DNA of 64,000 nucleotides from Glandiceps talaboti. Taxonomy: Eukaryota > Hemichordata > Enteropneusta > Spengelidae. Made by a program: the position numbers and the translations under genes. Each line of letters opens with the position of its first letter. Position 1 is the stretch's first letter. Location: NCBI RefSeq assembly GCF_964340395.1, contig NC_135549.1, forward strand, positions 29,021,095 through 29,085,094. The letters run 5' to 3'. Shown piece after piece: positions 1 to 31,532 of this stretch. The notes beneath the pieces were generated by a model, which had not been told where the DNA came from, did not search any database, and saw only the letters and a list, made by a program, of their open reading frames with translations.

Positions 1-120
1 GACACAATGTGGTGATGTAACTTGTTCATGAATGAATAAGAACTGACAACATTACATCCTTATCTGTGTTAGATATACTAATACTACACACACAAGACAA
101 AAATAAAACAAATTACTAGT

Positions 121-570
121 ATCTGTTTCTGAATCTGACAGACTTCAGAAAATAGGATAGGTTGGTCAGAATTTTATTTTACTTCACATTTATTTTATTT
201 TTTTTAAAATCACTTCGACCAAAAGGCAAGATACTCGTTGGTCACGTCTTCAGAAATAGTTGATGAGGTGTAAATGAAGACAATTGTGTGATTCGGAAGT
301 AGACAAACACAATATTATGCAGACTGTGGTGTTGTAGGCTGAACAGACATCGTTTCTCTCTGGAATGTGATTTTAAATACAAGTAACCAAAAACAATCTT
401 TGGCAAGAAAATCTACAAGGAAATAGAAGTAAATTGCCATAATTTCACCCTTTTGCATGGAAAAAATGTTCAGAATCTGCGGTTTAACTAGAGTCGGTCG
501 GCTTATCAGGAAAAAACTATTTTTCTTTAAATTTTATTAGGCCACAGACCCTCTTTGGCCTAAGAAATGT
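121..570. mobile_element. Interspersed repeat family A, copy 1
   Basis: The left end (GTTTCTGAATCTGACAGACT then GGATAGGTTGGTCAGAATTT) and the right end (ACTAGAGTCGGTCGGCTTAT then CAGGAAAAAAC) match the ends of copies near 14541 and 24722. The ends are partly inverted (GTTTCYGAT / ATCRGRAAAC), as in a non-autonomous DNA transposon. Confidence 0.5.
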
Positions 571-2630
571 TTGTCATTTTTTTAGCAGTATTCATTCCTG
601 TACAGCTCTGCTAGACAAAAATGTACTTCAAACCATAATCAAACAACTAAATTGTCGCTTGCCTAAATCCATTTTTAAAAAGAAAATCTAACTAACTTGT
701 AGTCAAGGCGCTGATTTGGGCGTGACCCGGAGCATCCCAAAATCAGGATTTGTGGGAAATACAAAATGTATCGCCAACCGTCTGCAGAGTACTAGTATTC
801 GGCATTGATGAATCGTGAGGAAAACATACCGTTAGATAATATACAAAAGTGGTTGATATATAGCTGTCATTTTGTCACGACATTCGTTCAAGTCCGTTTA
901 ACGAGAGTGGAATTTCTACGAAACAAATGTACACATCCGGTTTCTTTACGAGTTTCCTAGTAAAGTGTACACCGTTAGGCGTTACTACACCTACACGGAA
1001 GTTCCTTGACTATTTTCTGACCATATTTCATGCCACATATTTTTGAACATCTTTCTTGTGGTTCTCCATTATTTGATAATTATTCGTCACTCTGTTCCCG
1101 TAACACTACATAGTTGTGGTAACATTGCAATGCCGGCCACCTCTTGATTTTATCGTCCATAGCTCAACGCTGTGAACGTGCGTGCTACGGTGCGCAGTGC
1201 ACAGCTGAGGGAAGTCATCTCGTTCTATTTCTAGTTGTCTGGGTACCGGGTGGACGGCCATTTCGGTAAATTCATAACAAATTCACTGTCGGTTTCCCAA
1301 CTTTTTCGTGAACTCGAATCAATGTAAATCTCACAACATGTGCTAATGTTACATGGCAAACGTTGCCTCATTTAAACCCCAGCCGAGCGAAGTTGAGAGT
1401 GGAACGTAGACAGACTCAAAATTTACACCCAGGCAGGTACAGAAAAATACACCAAATATACCCTCATGTCAACCAAACTTTGAATAACTGTGACTAAAAA
1501 CGATCTCTAGCATACTTACATCAGTCTTCAAAAGGTATTCTCGGTGTTATTTTCGTGTTCTGCACTGAGAACGACTGCTGCTTTGGTCCCGTGCTCTTCA
1601 CTGAGAACGACTAATGCTTACGTGAGCCAATCACCGGTTATGTTTGACCCGAAATGTACGTTCGTGACGTCAGAGTTTACACTGTTTTCATAACCTTCGC
1701 CATATCGATCCGAAGAGGGCGCTGTTTAATGCTCGTCCCTGGTACACATGGGTACACACACACTCGTGTAACTTGCCTGTGGTAGCACTAGTACACACGA
1801 TGCTGGCGGCACATCCATGATCATGCTGGTACATGGTACTGGTGCCATTGTAGTTTGAGTTGATGCCATGGTATAGTGTTTTGTTTTGTTTTGTTTCGGC
1901 GTTACTTATGTAGACCTTTGAGAAGAATCATTCAAAATTTTAATTTGATACTGCCCGGCAAAGGCGATGACACCAGAGACAAATTTACTTGACAATGTCA
2001 GCATATTATTTTTAGCCCACAGTCATACCTGGGCATTTTTTTCTGTCTGAGTTCTTCAGCATTTTAAATGCTGAAGAATATTTTACTTTTGGCCTGCAAT
2101 TGTTTTTAAATCCGCGCTCGAACCTCGCATAAAAAAGTTACCCCATGCTAGCAAGGATGAATCTGTCATCTTCCAGAAAATATATAGTCAAAATGTTGAT
2201 AAAGACATGCGAGAAGGTATATATTGTGAATAGATGAAATAGTAATATACATTTTGCCTTAACGTACTCACAACAAGATATGGGTATATATGAGTGAAAA
2301 CAATAAACATGTATAAACCATTCTACACACAGATATCGCCATCTCGAGCCAAATTTGATTCAAGGTTGATATATAGTTTGAATGTTGACATTCTTATTAT
2401 TGGTCAATCTAGTTCTTGAGGCAAAATTCCGGAATCACAAAATATAAATCTTGAATCAAATTAGGCGATAGTGACCATAGCTCCAATAAAGTTGAAGAAA
2501 AGGTGTTTATTTAGGCCTTGGGTTCAATATTCAATACAACATTTTACTTTATTTCACGACATAAAAAGATATTATTTTAGTTAAAATTCCAGTAAATTAG
2601 AAAGTTTCAGTTCGTCGCAACAAACACTTC

Positions 2631-4090
2631 TTATTTTACTGGGTTCATCTTTCTTGTTACAATTCTCCTGTTGAACAGTCTGATGTCGTCTGCTAGTAAT
2701 TCTGGTACTTCGAGAGCTGGAAAGTGGCCACCTCTTGGCATACGTGTATAACTAACCAAATCAAGATATATCTCTTTTGCCCAGGATTCAGGTAGGTGTC
2801 CGACCTCGTGCTTGAACGACGCGATGCCTGTAGGAACTCTACTTTGACGGCTGTAAAATAGAATAAACCAGAACACTCAATATTAGACTACAAACAATGG
2901 AAACTGATATGTTGGCAACTAAGATAGACACAAAGTAAAACAATCACCGCGACATATACGACTATAGGCTATTGAATTGACAGACGTTGGTGGCGTGATG
3001 TTTCTAATGACTTCCATGATTATGCTCTGTACATTTTTGGGACTTCCAATGTTTACACTAGCTTGATTACAGGGTGATTATCACCAGCACAACTAATTAG
3101 GCAACGCTATCACCCACTTGTATAATCTGCCACATCGAACAATATTATAGTTTTAGTTTGTATCTAGCTTGGCTTCCACAGTTTAATACATTCTATATAC
3201 AGTCACATTACCAAACAAGCGCCATATCTTCAAATGTACAAAACTCTCGATGATAAAGATTACACTTGCACCTTCAACTGTTATGTCCTTCAAGCATACA
3301 CGCCACAACTTACACGAGTTTACTGCTTGATGGGAATACTACTAAGATTGTTTTGACGTGGTCCATACGTATGCACCCAAGTTTTAGGCAATGACAGTTT
3401 TTTTTAGCAAAGATTTGGGGACACGGCTGTATGTTCTAGCAATTAGTTAGCAAACCCTGGTCTAAAGACGGGAACTCTAGGAGATGTACTACTTACAATA
3501 AGCTTACTGTCCCCATATCGTAGAAAATACTGATATGGAACCATCATGGTTAAAGACTGGGGATTTTACCATTAAAACACATTAGTCTGATAAATTGTTC
3601 AGTCAGATAAGACATAAATACTACCATACTATCATATTCAACTTCATATAGTGATGAAACTAAGAAAAAAATAAAAGTAAAATACCAACTAGACTCACTT
3701 CATAGGTTGTGCCATTGTCCGTGGAATACTTTCTTTGTAAAATCTGAGACAAGATGCTACATTGCCATTAATCCAGTATACCATAACATTGTTTAGTAAT
3801 TCATCCATTGTGTAATAACTCAATAATCCACCATCCTCTAAATCCATATGTGCCGGATTAGTCCATGCCACAAATTTTTCCATGATGTATGCAGCTAGAC
3901 CAATTGGAGAGTCATTGAATGCAAAACCTTAAAAAAAAAAGGAGAAGCCAAAAAGCTTAAATATAGTAATCTTTAATAATGCATAACATTTTCTCCGATC
4001 ACATTTAAATTTGTTATTATGTATGTATGTGTGTAAACAGAGTGATTATTTGTACAGACAGAGGATTAAATAACGTTGGTAGAATATGTA

Positions 4091-4146
<56 letters not shown>

Positions 4147-4285
4147 TACATACGTATGTATAATGTATGTATGTATGTATGTATGTATGTATGTATGTAT
4201 GTGTGTGTGTGTGTGTATGTATGTCCATGTATGTATGTATGTATGTATGTATGTATGTATGTATGTATGTATGTATGTATGTATA

Positions 4286-4334
<49 letters not shown>

Positions 4335-7300
4335 ACGTTCGTGCGTGCGCACGTGTGTAGATGGCCAGCCGACACATTGCATGAAAAATCAGTGAATCAG
4401 ATAATATATGAAAGGAAGTGACATTTTAATGTCACATCGGGATAACTACTCACCCATGATATATGATTTTTTAAAGAAAACATGTTATAACATCTTACCT
4501 GGTGTATCGGGTTTGGTTGAATGAATATTAAGATAGGCAGCCTCTTCATAGCGATGTCTAATGTACTTAGACACAGGGTAGAGGTGGTCTTTATCATCGT
4601 CATCAAAGTACAGTGATGGAAATATGTTAGAAATGACCCATTTCAAAGGTCCCAGTGGAGGTTGACCAAATGGCATATTAGTATGGTATCCTGCAAGACT
4701 AATACGATAATCCATTCTTATTTATTTGTAGTAACTCACATTTCTTACAAGTGATTTGCTACATCTAATTTCAGTACAGAAATTCTAGAGACACCAGTTG
4801 GAGGAGCCGGTAAAGGCGAGGCCAATGTTACCTATTAGGTGCTTCACACCTCTTGAAACTAATGGCCGCACAAAACTGAGGCCAGCTAGCTGTGCGAACA
4901 AAAGGAAGCTCCTGACATTAGTTATCTCCCATGATTCCTCGCTCCAGTGTCGAGTAGGCCTCTCCACGGCCAGATTTGCCAAGTTAAGAAAACTTCATTG
5001 TAAAGAGGTTGTATGGGGAGGGTTAGTGAATATGATTTTCTGAGTCCCAAATCATAATAATTAAAGAAATGTAGGGTCGATTGTTTGCTAAATCAATATA
5101 GTCTTCGACCAATAATATCACGTCATGTCACATCACGTCACGTCACGTCACGTCACGTCACGTCATATCATACTAGTATATCAATCACATCACGTCACAT
5201 CACATCACATCATCACATCACATCACATGATCACTGTGACATCACGTCACATCACGAAATAAATTCAAAAAATGCGCACACGTGATTTAATATATAAGTC
5301 TGATTATGACGAAGAAAAATTATTACAAAGAAATCAATTTTTTATATATAGAACTATGACTTAACATTAATGAACAAAAACCATGATTTTTTCTCACCTT
5401 GGTCTGATATAAGTGAGAGCGACCCCAATGACTGAACCCCAATCACCACCCTGATAGTAATAGTTATCATGTCCAAGTCTTGTCATCAGTTTATCAAATA
5501 TACGGGCAGTATCATAGAGATCCAAACCTGTAAGAACAAAACATAATTATATATAAATAATATCCTCCAATATTGTCTTCGTTCTGATAAAACGAGTGAC
5601 CTGAGGGGCCTTGTCACTACGAGTGCAAAACAAATTACAGTGACAAGACCTTTAGGTCATGAGTATGAATGAAGCAAAACAATTGGGAATAATAAAATCA
5701 TATCCCTTCAATCATCATTTGTGAAAAATTTGGGGAAAATAATGTTGACTTTGAACGTTTTGACTTATATTTCATGCACCACACAACCAATGACGTAGAC
5801 ACGAGTTGTCGTGACGTAGAACGACCAGGGTATATAAAAACACTTCGCGTTCAATCTCGTTTATGTGTAAATCAGAGCTGTGATACAACCTACGAATTAT
5901 TAACCTATTCACTTGTGCTCTTATTGGCATCAGTTTACTACTATATCACCGACATTTCGTATAAGGCTTTTACATATATATGCAGCTCAAAGTGTCGTTG
6001 AAATTCTGCGTCAAATGTGAACAACACCGGGGAACAACATTATATCATATCGCATACCGCATTAGAAACACATGTATAATTTCAGTCACATTCATTCATT
6101 CATTCATTCATTCATTCATTCATTCATTCATTCATTCATCCATTCATTTATTCATTCATTCATCCATCCATCCACTGGTAACAGGGCTACGTAAAAGCCT
6201 TTATTTACACAACATTTCGGTGGCATGTGACCGGTCATCAGCGCACTGTCTAAAACACTGCAGGAACTGTCGTGATGTTAATATTGTTTTTTATGCTGTT
6301 GGAGTTTGTGTTGTTGTTATTGTTATTGCTGTTGTTATTGTTGATTTGTTTTTGTTACGGTTGCCACCAGTACGGGTCCAAATATTACTTGTAATGTATA
6401 CATTGGCCAACCGTTAATAATTATATTTAAAATGGTGTGTTGATAGAAGCAAAACACACCGTTGTATGTATGGTGGCATCCCAGTGGTACTGTCTATTTT
6501 AACTATTACTACGGGGGTTGTAATTAACACTTCCAATTATGTATGAAGGGCCATAGTTCGATAAATTGAGAATCATCTTCTCATACTCTGCTCTAAATTC
6601 CCGCTCCAAGGCCAAAAAAATATGGTAGACTGATACTAGATAGCCTTCAAGTTTTTGTACTAGGCCTTGGAAAATGACGTACACACCAATGAAATACCAT
6701 CAACTCACAGACACGGATAAACATGCCCTAGTGCGTAATCAACCACAGTATCACATCAGTATATCATGCCATTTGTAAAATCGTACTTGTGAAATATACA
6801 GTTCAGAAAATACAAAGATAGGAAAGTTTAATATATTTCCAAAACAAAAAATGTAATCTATGGGTATATAAGTTTTTGTCAGTAGTTACCATACCTGGCT
6901 TATGTGGAGCTTCAGAAAGACCGAACCCTGGTATGGATGGGATAACCACTTCAAAAGCGTCATCCTCTGTGCCTCCATGATTTAAGGGGTCTGTCAGCAT
7001 TGGGATAATCTTGTAGAATTCCGTGAATGAACCAGGCCATCCATGAACCATAACTATTGGTTTAACTTTACCAGCTTCGACTCCTTTCGCTTTCACATGA
7101 ACATAATGTACATCGATGCCTTCAATGTTTGTTTTAAATTGATCAAACCCATTCAGAATTTCTTCTTGTTTTCGCCAATCGTACTTATTCATCCAATATT
7201 CGAGTACTGTTTTCATATACGTCGGATTAAACCCATAATGGAAGTTGGAGTTTTCCAGTGGTTCAAAAAATCGAGTGCGATTCAATCTAGATTTGAGGTC

Positions 7301-7492
7301 CAGCAGAACTGCGTCGTCGACGTGTAACTCAAACTTTCGTATCGTCGTGTCTTCGACACTGGGCTTGTCTCCGGCTCCCCACCAGCCATCACCGTACTCT
7401 ATAGGTTCTGGTCGTTTCGTAAGAAACCCACACTTATACAGTCCAATAACTATAGCAACCAATATCATAAATATTGCAATTTTGCGACCCAT
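2631..7492 (-). CDS. EPHX1: Microsomal epoxide hydrolase (EPHX1-like), complete, 5 exons
   Basis: Hydrolyses xenobiotic and lipid epoxides to diols at the ER membrane. Exons on the minus strand: 7492-6895, 5527-5398, 4716-4499, 3927-3699, 2850-2631; all junctions are GT-AG and the phases close to 464 aa (human EPHX1 has 455). A membrane anchor spans about residues 4-22, followed by the epoxide hydrolase N-terminal domain. The oxyanion motif HGWP is at 150-153. The nucleophile is D228 in QGGDWG, the charge-relay acid is probably E407 (27 residues before the His, as in human E404/H431), and the His is H434 in RGGHF. The triad is intact, so the enzyme should be active. An upstream in-frame ATG at 7582 would add 30 residues; the ATG at 7492 matches the usual short luminal start. 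The exon 3 acceptor is uncertain: the better-looking AG (exon from 4690) breaks the frame, while 4716 keeps it and adds about 8 residues. AATAAA polyadenylation signals on this strand lie at 2553-2548 and 2511-2506. Confidence 0.9.
4085..4331. repeat. TG / TATG compound microsatellite in epoxide hydrolase intron 3
   Basis: (TG)n, then (TATG)n, then (TG)n. Frames in all directions through it are artefacts. Confidence 0.95.
5115..5260. repeat. CGTCA-rich microsatellite in epoxide hydrolase intron 2
   Basis: A run of (CGTCA)n at about 5120-5166 passes into (CATCA)n. CGTCA is the half-site of the CRE motif, so many half-sites are stacked, but the simple repeat explains this. Confidence 0.85.
6091..6172. 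repeat. ATTC tetranucleotide microsatellite
   Basis: (ATTC)n with a few ATCC variants, inside epoxide hydrolase intron 1. Confidence 0.95.
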
Positions 7493-7582
7493 ACTGCGAT
7501 CAGGTTTCAAATTGTCAGTGGAAGATCCATGTACTATTACAGACGATTGACTATAGCGAGTATGGTAAGTTAGCAGTATCAA

Positions 7583-9350
<1,768 letters not shown>

Positions 9351-11831
9351 TTAATGTTTGAAATGAGCCTTGACAGAGGCGACTGTACTCCTAGCTCTAT
9401 TGATAACTCTCCTGAACAAACCCCTACAAAGAAAAGAAAAGAAAGTACATATAGTAAAAGGTAAAGAAAAGAAAACAATTTGTGAAAAGTTGCATTTAGA
9501 GAGGGGAACCGTAAAATTTGTTCTGAATACTTTCAAACATATATAGCGCCAAAAACAGTCAATTTTAAACACGTGTGTATAATACCCACTCCCCCGCGTT
9601 TCGGATTATAGTAGAAGCATGGAAGCAGCTGTCTTTAATGTGACCATTCTTGTCTATACTCACTTGTGTTGTCGGGTTTGTCGTCTTCTGATTTTAAAGC
9701 ACCCATTTGTTGGTGTAAAGACAGTCTCGTTGTCATCAAACAAGTCACCGTGAATATCAGATCTAAGTCTTTTGGTGACAGGTGTTGATGTATGAATATC
9801 ACTGAAATGAACAACCGATGAGATTAGAATAATGTCATCATTGTGTTGGATTAAGTAATTTAAGGTGAAAGCAATAGATGTGATGAAAATATAGACTAGA
9901 TAAAATAATACTTTGGGTTGAATTTCATCATGTACCCCGTTCAAAACACACTCCCTTCTCTTCAAAAAAAGGTACATGGTGTGAAAGACGTGTCATTCAA
10001 ATTTTATTCACAAAACATGTTCACTTCGATATGCGACAAGTTTGAAGAATATAAATTGTTAAATGTGTAGTGAACCAAAGTCCCCACGACTGCATCCATT
10101 ATGCCCTCTGTCACAGACGTTATTTTCATGGACGGTCCCGGTCTGTATCTTCCCGTGTATCAAACACAGTCACGCTATAAACGGACTAAATAATCGTATC
10201 ATTTTTTTGAGATTTAGTGCAGAGTAAGATTTTAGACTTACTAATCGAGACTTCTCTTTCTTGGGTTGGAGCACATTGACTGTGACAATACTAATGGACT
10301 GTATGGTAGAACTGGTTTACATGGTGCTTTGTTGTGATTGGTTGACGTTGTGTCACATGGTGTGACTACAAGAGTTGATGGCGTGGATTGTAAGTAATAC
10401 GGAGAGGTTGTAGACCAAGGATTGTGGTATTCAAATTGTAATCTGAAAGGAAAGGTTATGAAAGATTTATTTTTTTAAATGAAATATATAGTATTCGTAA
10501 CTGTAAATATCTGAATAAAGTTTACCAGTAATCGATATTTTAATGTTCTGTGCAACCGCTGGTTTTTCTCTTGTCACAGACTATTTATCATCAGAGATGT
10601 CGGGAAAGCCTAAATTAGTATAAAGATAATTATTTGAAGACATTGCTTGTACCCACCTATCACTATACTCAGCTTCATCTGATAACGAGAAATCTGGATA
10701 CGTTGTACCCCATCTTGTCATGGGGGATGCAAAGTAAATACACGGGTCATATCTACTAGGAGTCTGACCAATACTAGTATTAGATTGAGTCTGGAGATGA
10801 AAGGATAGAGGAGAAATTAAAATATACAGTTTATACAACAAGATGACTGAGCTACTAAAAACAAAAACAAAACATTATCACGTAGTATAATTGAAATTAG
10901 CATTTTTGTAAAAAGCACACATCAGCAGTTTAATGGACGTACTTGTGATATACTAGTTGTATCAAATACTTACATAGTGTTCTGAGTTGTTTATCAAACT
11001 TTCTGGTTGTTCGATGGATGATTCCGGTATATATTGACATTGCTGAGGAACAAGAAAACAAATATTACATGTAACATGGACACCTTCTGAGTACCAATGA
11101 CAAAGTAAGGCAGGCCTACAGAGTAAGCCTATTAGCGACACATGCAACTTTGACCTTGAGGAAATATTTAGGACCAAAAACAATCGTAGGTATGTTGTGT
11201 AAGAGATTGCGATACATACAAGAAGTATGCAATAGTTAATTACTCTTCTAATGTGTAGAAATAAAATAAATATTTAACTTCGAGACCTGCACGAAATTCT
11301 ATATTTCGACGAACGACGGTGAGAATCAACCTTTATATATCGGTTAAAATTCTATATTTCATACCAGTACATCTCACAGATAGGCTAACTATTTAGTAAT
11401 TTCTGACTTAAAGCTTGCAAATATACAAAGTTTTGATTGTGTTGCTATGGAAATAATTCGTTTTCCCTTCTTGAAAAATATTTCATAAATGTTTATATAT
11501 ATGTCTTACCAATTGTTCATATTGAGTTGCAGAAAGGAACTCTCGAGGTACAATATCTGCAATTTCTGCAGCTACTCGGATAATATCTGAGTGAAAGAGA
11601 TAACATATAAAGGGTGGACCTTCAGTAAGATAGGGTAGCGACAAATTGGCGGACAGTGCCTTTTCAAATGTATTGTTCGAAATATCTGCATTGCTTCACC
11701 CTGATCAGGAATCGTCTTTAAGCTTATACAGATCACAATCGATATTTTTATCACTCCAGAAATAATAGCATTTGAAAATAGTTACCATTTAAATCATCAC
11801 TCCTACCTTTACTCTGAATCTCTGTCATCAT
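9351..11831 (-). CDS. Uncharacterised 238-residue protein, complete, 7 exons
   Basis: I do not recognise this protein. Exons on the minus strand: 11831-11807, 11586-11510, 11042-10974, 10790-10657, 10442-10242, 9801-9664, 9423-9351. Every junction is GT-AG and the phases join to 717 nt (238 aa plus TAA). It begins MMTEIQSKDIIRVAAEIADI; a second Met is adjacent. The first 35 residues look helical, the middle is rich in Ser, Thr, Pro and Tyr (contains RWGTTYPDF), and two short basic clusters (PRKRSL, TKRLRS) precede a strongly basic tail FKIRRRQTRQHKGLFRRV ending in KAHFKH. There is no signal peptide or membrane segment, so a nuclear or nucleic-acid-binding role is possible but is only inference. 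The exon 5 donor falls inside what would be an in-frame TAG if unspliced, which supports splicing there. A BLASTP/HMM search of the joined protein would settle the family. Confidence 0.72.
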
Positions 11832-14540
11832 GTTGCAATGTAACTTTTTTCAAGTGTCTTGGTAAATTACTCGTGAAATATCGTAATAGATACAGAAAAC
11901 TTTGTCAGCAATCGTTAACGTTAGTAGTACGCTTGTGTAAGAATCACCCGGCATGCATTCTGGTAAACAAAGCGTCATAGCAACATCATGTTACCAGGCA
12001 CCATCGCAACGTTTCTTCTCAGCGCGTCCCTACGATGATGAACGATGATGAGCGTCCGTACCATGCAGTAGGATTCTATATTGGGGCAAATTAACCACAC
12101 GTGTGTTTGGATATTTCAGTTATTGTGACAGTTTGCGATATTGTGTTTTTGACACGTCTCGCCAAAAATACGCCGGTTACGAGATTAGGCCCCTACAAAT
12201 GATTCGATGGGCAGGTGTTGATCGAGTATTGAAGACCTTTACTATCGATAGTAGGACTTGGAAGAGGATAACCACCAAGTTTGAATCTATGATCTTTTAT
12301 GAAGAAATGTAAAATACACGAGAAGAGATTGTTGTGTGTGATCTTTATAGACCGACACTAGTTCCTTGGTGGATTTTGAGTCTCACTGTCTTCAGATGTT
12401 TTGAGTTAGGCTGGGGTCAGAATTTACGGAGATGGGGGGGGGGGGTGAGGAGAAATTATTTTGGTCAAAATCTTTTTCGTAGCCCCCCCCCCCTTCACAC
12501 TCTCAAAAAGATTTCATGCCCCCCCCCCCGCCGGAAATGAATCCTAGATTTTTCGTAGCCCCCCCCCCTCCCGGCTACACATATTTTAATGTCATTATAA
12601 TATACCCCCCCCCTTCACTTCAGAGATGTACATTAAACTAACAGTGGAAATGAACTTCAGCGTCCATACATAACAATGAGAGATTACAAACTTTAAAAAC
12701 AAAATTTCTCAGTTACTAAGTACTACCAAGTATGGACTTAGGAGTTTACCGTGACCCGACTGTTTCGCAATCGCAAGTCTATGTTCTTTCAACGATCAGC
12801 TTCATTTGCTCCATGATTGTTTTGTTTATTTGATTTAATATCCGCCAAAGATAACACCTTGAAAGAAAGAACTCTTTTCGTCGGAATAGCGCCCCCAAAG
12901 TCTAATATGAATTTCACGTTTCACGAATATGATCGTAGTATACGGTGACGTTAACATTCCCATTTCAATTTATGTATAAATATGGTACACAACACACACT
13001 AGTAGTTTGGATTACATGCATTATGAATTAGGATTACACAAATTCTTATTAAAATCTCAGAAAAGTGTCACGGAGATAATTTCATTGCATGTACGTCTTA
13101 TAAAGAATTCTTTCAAATTTAAACATTAATCTCTGACTGAAGGACAAGCTAATAACCCCCTAAGGGGAGGCGGTTAGTTCTATACCTGATTGAAATTGTG
13201 CAATTTTCAATTATATTTTTTTTACACTGTAAAGGGGAAGAACACACCAGACGGCGTTACTAGTAATGTAGTCTCGGTCACCCAGCCTACTAGTACCACC
13301 GCAAACGTGGGGTGGTCTCGTAGGCAGAGCCTCCAGCGGCGAGAGACTGGGTAACCTAGACTAAAAATAATGTAGTTAGATAAGAAATGGGTCAATGTAA
13401 AATGTCACACTTTCCTAATTTCCATTTTCTAAAATATGGCGCCCCCCCCCGAGGACTGAGTTGGAAAAAGTCACTGCCCTATTACCCCCCCCCCCCATTT
13501 GTAATTACTAAAGGTTAACGTTCCCTTCAAAGTGTGACCATGGTAACGTACAGTAACTGTCATGCTACGTTGCTTTGGAAGTACTAGTGTTACGAGTCAC
13601 AGATCTAAATTATATCCATTCAGGATATTTTGGTATGAACTCTAAATTGAAGTCAAAACCGCTTTGTACATACAGTGACATTTTGTTACGTAACAACATA
13701 GGTCTACGACATCGCAACATCGCTATTTCGGAATTGTTTGTACCAGGTACGATTGAACTGTCAACAAGTTTTAATATGTCATGACTATTTTATGTTCTTT
13801 GCGATATGAACTTGTATTACTAATCTAGAGAAGGTGATTGGATATTAGATCTCAGATGATGTCTTTCATACTCTAAGAATAGAGATGTGTATAAACTTTG
13901 AAATGTACAGTATTTAAGTTGGGTTTTTAGCCCATCTGAGGGGCGGAGACGGAGATTGGTCACGATGTAATAAAATCAACCAAGTGGTTAGCTTGGCGTT
14001 CGTTGAACCAGATACGTATGTTTCGTTGTGAGTTCTACTCAACACAATCCAAGTCGGTACGGTACCTCGTATAAGAGATGGTTTGAGAAGAAACTATAGT
14101 TGGTCGGCTAATTCAACGTTATAGTCTTATATGGAACAGACTGACGATTGCAACAGCAGTGAGTTTATTTTGAGAGGAAGTCTTGAGTTACGAATTTTTT
14201 TTTTAATGGAGCCAAATTATAATATTAAAAGATAGAAATGGAATAAATCTATCGAACACTAATTACCTTGTTGCATTGTAAGTCAGAAAATTATCCAGGA
14301 ACTGAATCTTTGTATATTGTAGAGGTTGTACAGGGGTGTCCCCGGGCCCCTCCCGCCGTTGAATTTTTGTTGTTGACATTTTGGGTCCAAAAGTAAGCGC
14401 TCTGGCATGGTGCTATATTGTTTAAAATCGTACTTCAGATCAACCTTGTCAAGTGTACGAGCACGTGCGGCCGGTGGCACAGCTTGATGAAATATATGTG
14501 TACGTATCTTTAATTGCACTATTAAAAGCGGGGGAAAAAT

Positions 14541-14865
14541 TGGTTGTTTCTGATAACATGGCCTCAGAGAATAGGGTAGTTAGGTCGGGATTTTATTTTA
14601 TTTTATCTCATCTTTTTAATTAATTTTTTTTGTGTCAAAAATATTGCTTAGACCCAAAACTAAACGAAAATGTCGGTCGGAATACACCTTCTGTGATAGT
14701 GTGACGAAATATGTACAGATATTACTGGAGAAAGAAAACAGAAGTGCATGAAGGTCAAGAAGACAAAGAATTTCGAACATCTTTTTAAAAACAATATTGA
14801 GGGTCGTTGGCTTAAACTAGGGACGGTCGGGTCATCGGAAACACTCAATTTTTTTTATTTTGCCT
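14541..14865. mobile_element. Interspersed repeat family A, copy 2
   Basis: Runs from TTGTTTCTGATAACATGGCC and TAGTTAGGTCGGGATTTTAT to GGACGGTCGGGTCATCGGAA and ATTTTGCCTAAGCC. It is the reverse orientation of the copy at 24722-25035: both contain GTGCATGAAGGTCAAGAA or its inverse. No coding capacity seen. Confidence 0.65.
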
Positions 14866-15011
14866 AAGCCTACAGCTCTCTTTTTTGCTCATTTTATGAA
14901 TTGAGTGCGAATTCATCGTTTTTATGAAATGAGCTTGTGAAAAGTCCCTCATATATGTTCTCTGGAATTCAGGAAAATGCTATTATCTTTCATGATCATG
15001 ATCATGACTCA

Positions 15012-15043
<32 letters not shown>

Positions 15044-15076
15044 ACCACCACCACCACCACCACCACCACCACCACC

Positions 15077-15121
<45 letters not shown>
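15012..15121. repeat. Compound trinucleotide repeat (CCG)n(CCA)n(CAA)n
   Basis: Three adjoining trinucleotide runs, about 290 bases upstream of the aminopeptidase start codon. Long Pro, Gln, Val or Gly frames across it are artefacts. Confidence 0.95.
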
Positions 15122-15122
<1 letters not shown>

Positions 15123-15411
15123 GACAGTTTCCTACAAACTGCACTGAAAGTAGCATAAGATGACAAGGAAAACAAGATATGGGGGACACTTTTTGTTCCG
15201 CTTACCATGACCCGGAGATGGCTACCTTTGTTATGTTAATTTATATGTGTTCAGCTTTCACTTACAAGGAAAAAGGAGACTGCAGCATATATAGGTGTGT
15301 TTGTTGTGTGACCTCAGCTTTGGGGTCATAACGCTTCTTCTCCACCGAGTGAAAGGATAGGTGTGCAAAACTAACGGTTTTGCCGCGGGTTTAAGGCATC
15401 GCATTTCCATC

Positions 15412-31532
<16,121 letters not shown>

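Larger units (their letters stand above)
11832..15411. other. Divergent intergenic region between the 11831 gene and the aminopeptidase gene
   Basis: No gene recognised. It must hold the promoters of two divergent genes. Contains poly-C/poly-G phrases (12430-12610, 13440-13500), a weak inverted repeat at 13270-13370 (TCTCGGTCACCCAG / CTGGGTAACCTAGA), a near-palindromic X-box-like site GTGACCATGGTAAC at 13534-13547, repeat family A (14541-14865) and a trinucleotide microsatellite at 15012-15121. Confidence 0.6.

Noticed and set aside
5115-5260. Stacked CRE half-sites as a regulatory array
   Set aside because: Fully explained by a CGTCA simple repeat within an intron; no full TGACGTCA site.
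15002-15208. Poly-Cys/poly-Gly and poly-Val frames
   Set aside because: Translations of the CCG/CCA/CAA repeat.
15361-15411. Upstream extension of the aminopeptidase frame from a GTG
   Set aside because: GTG is not a normal start in animal nuclear genes; the first ATG is at 15412, and the extension has no family match.
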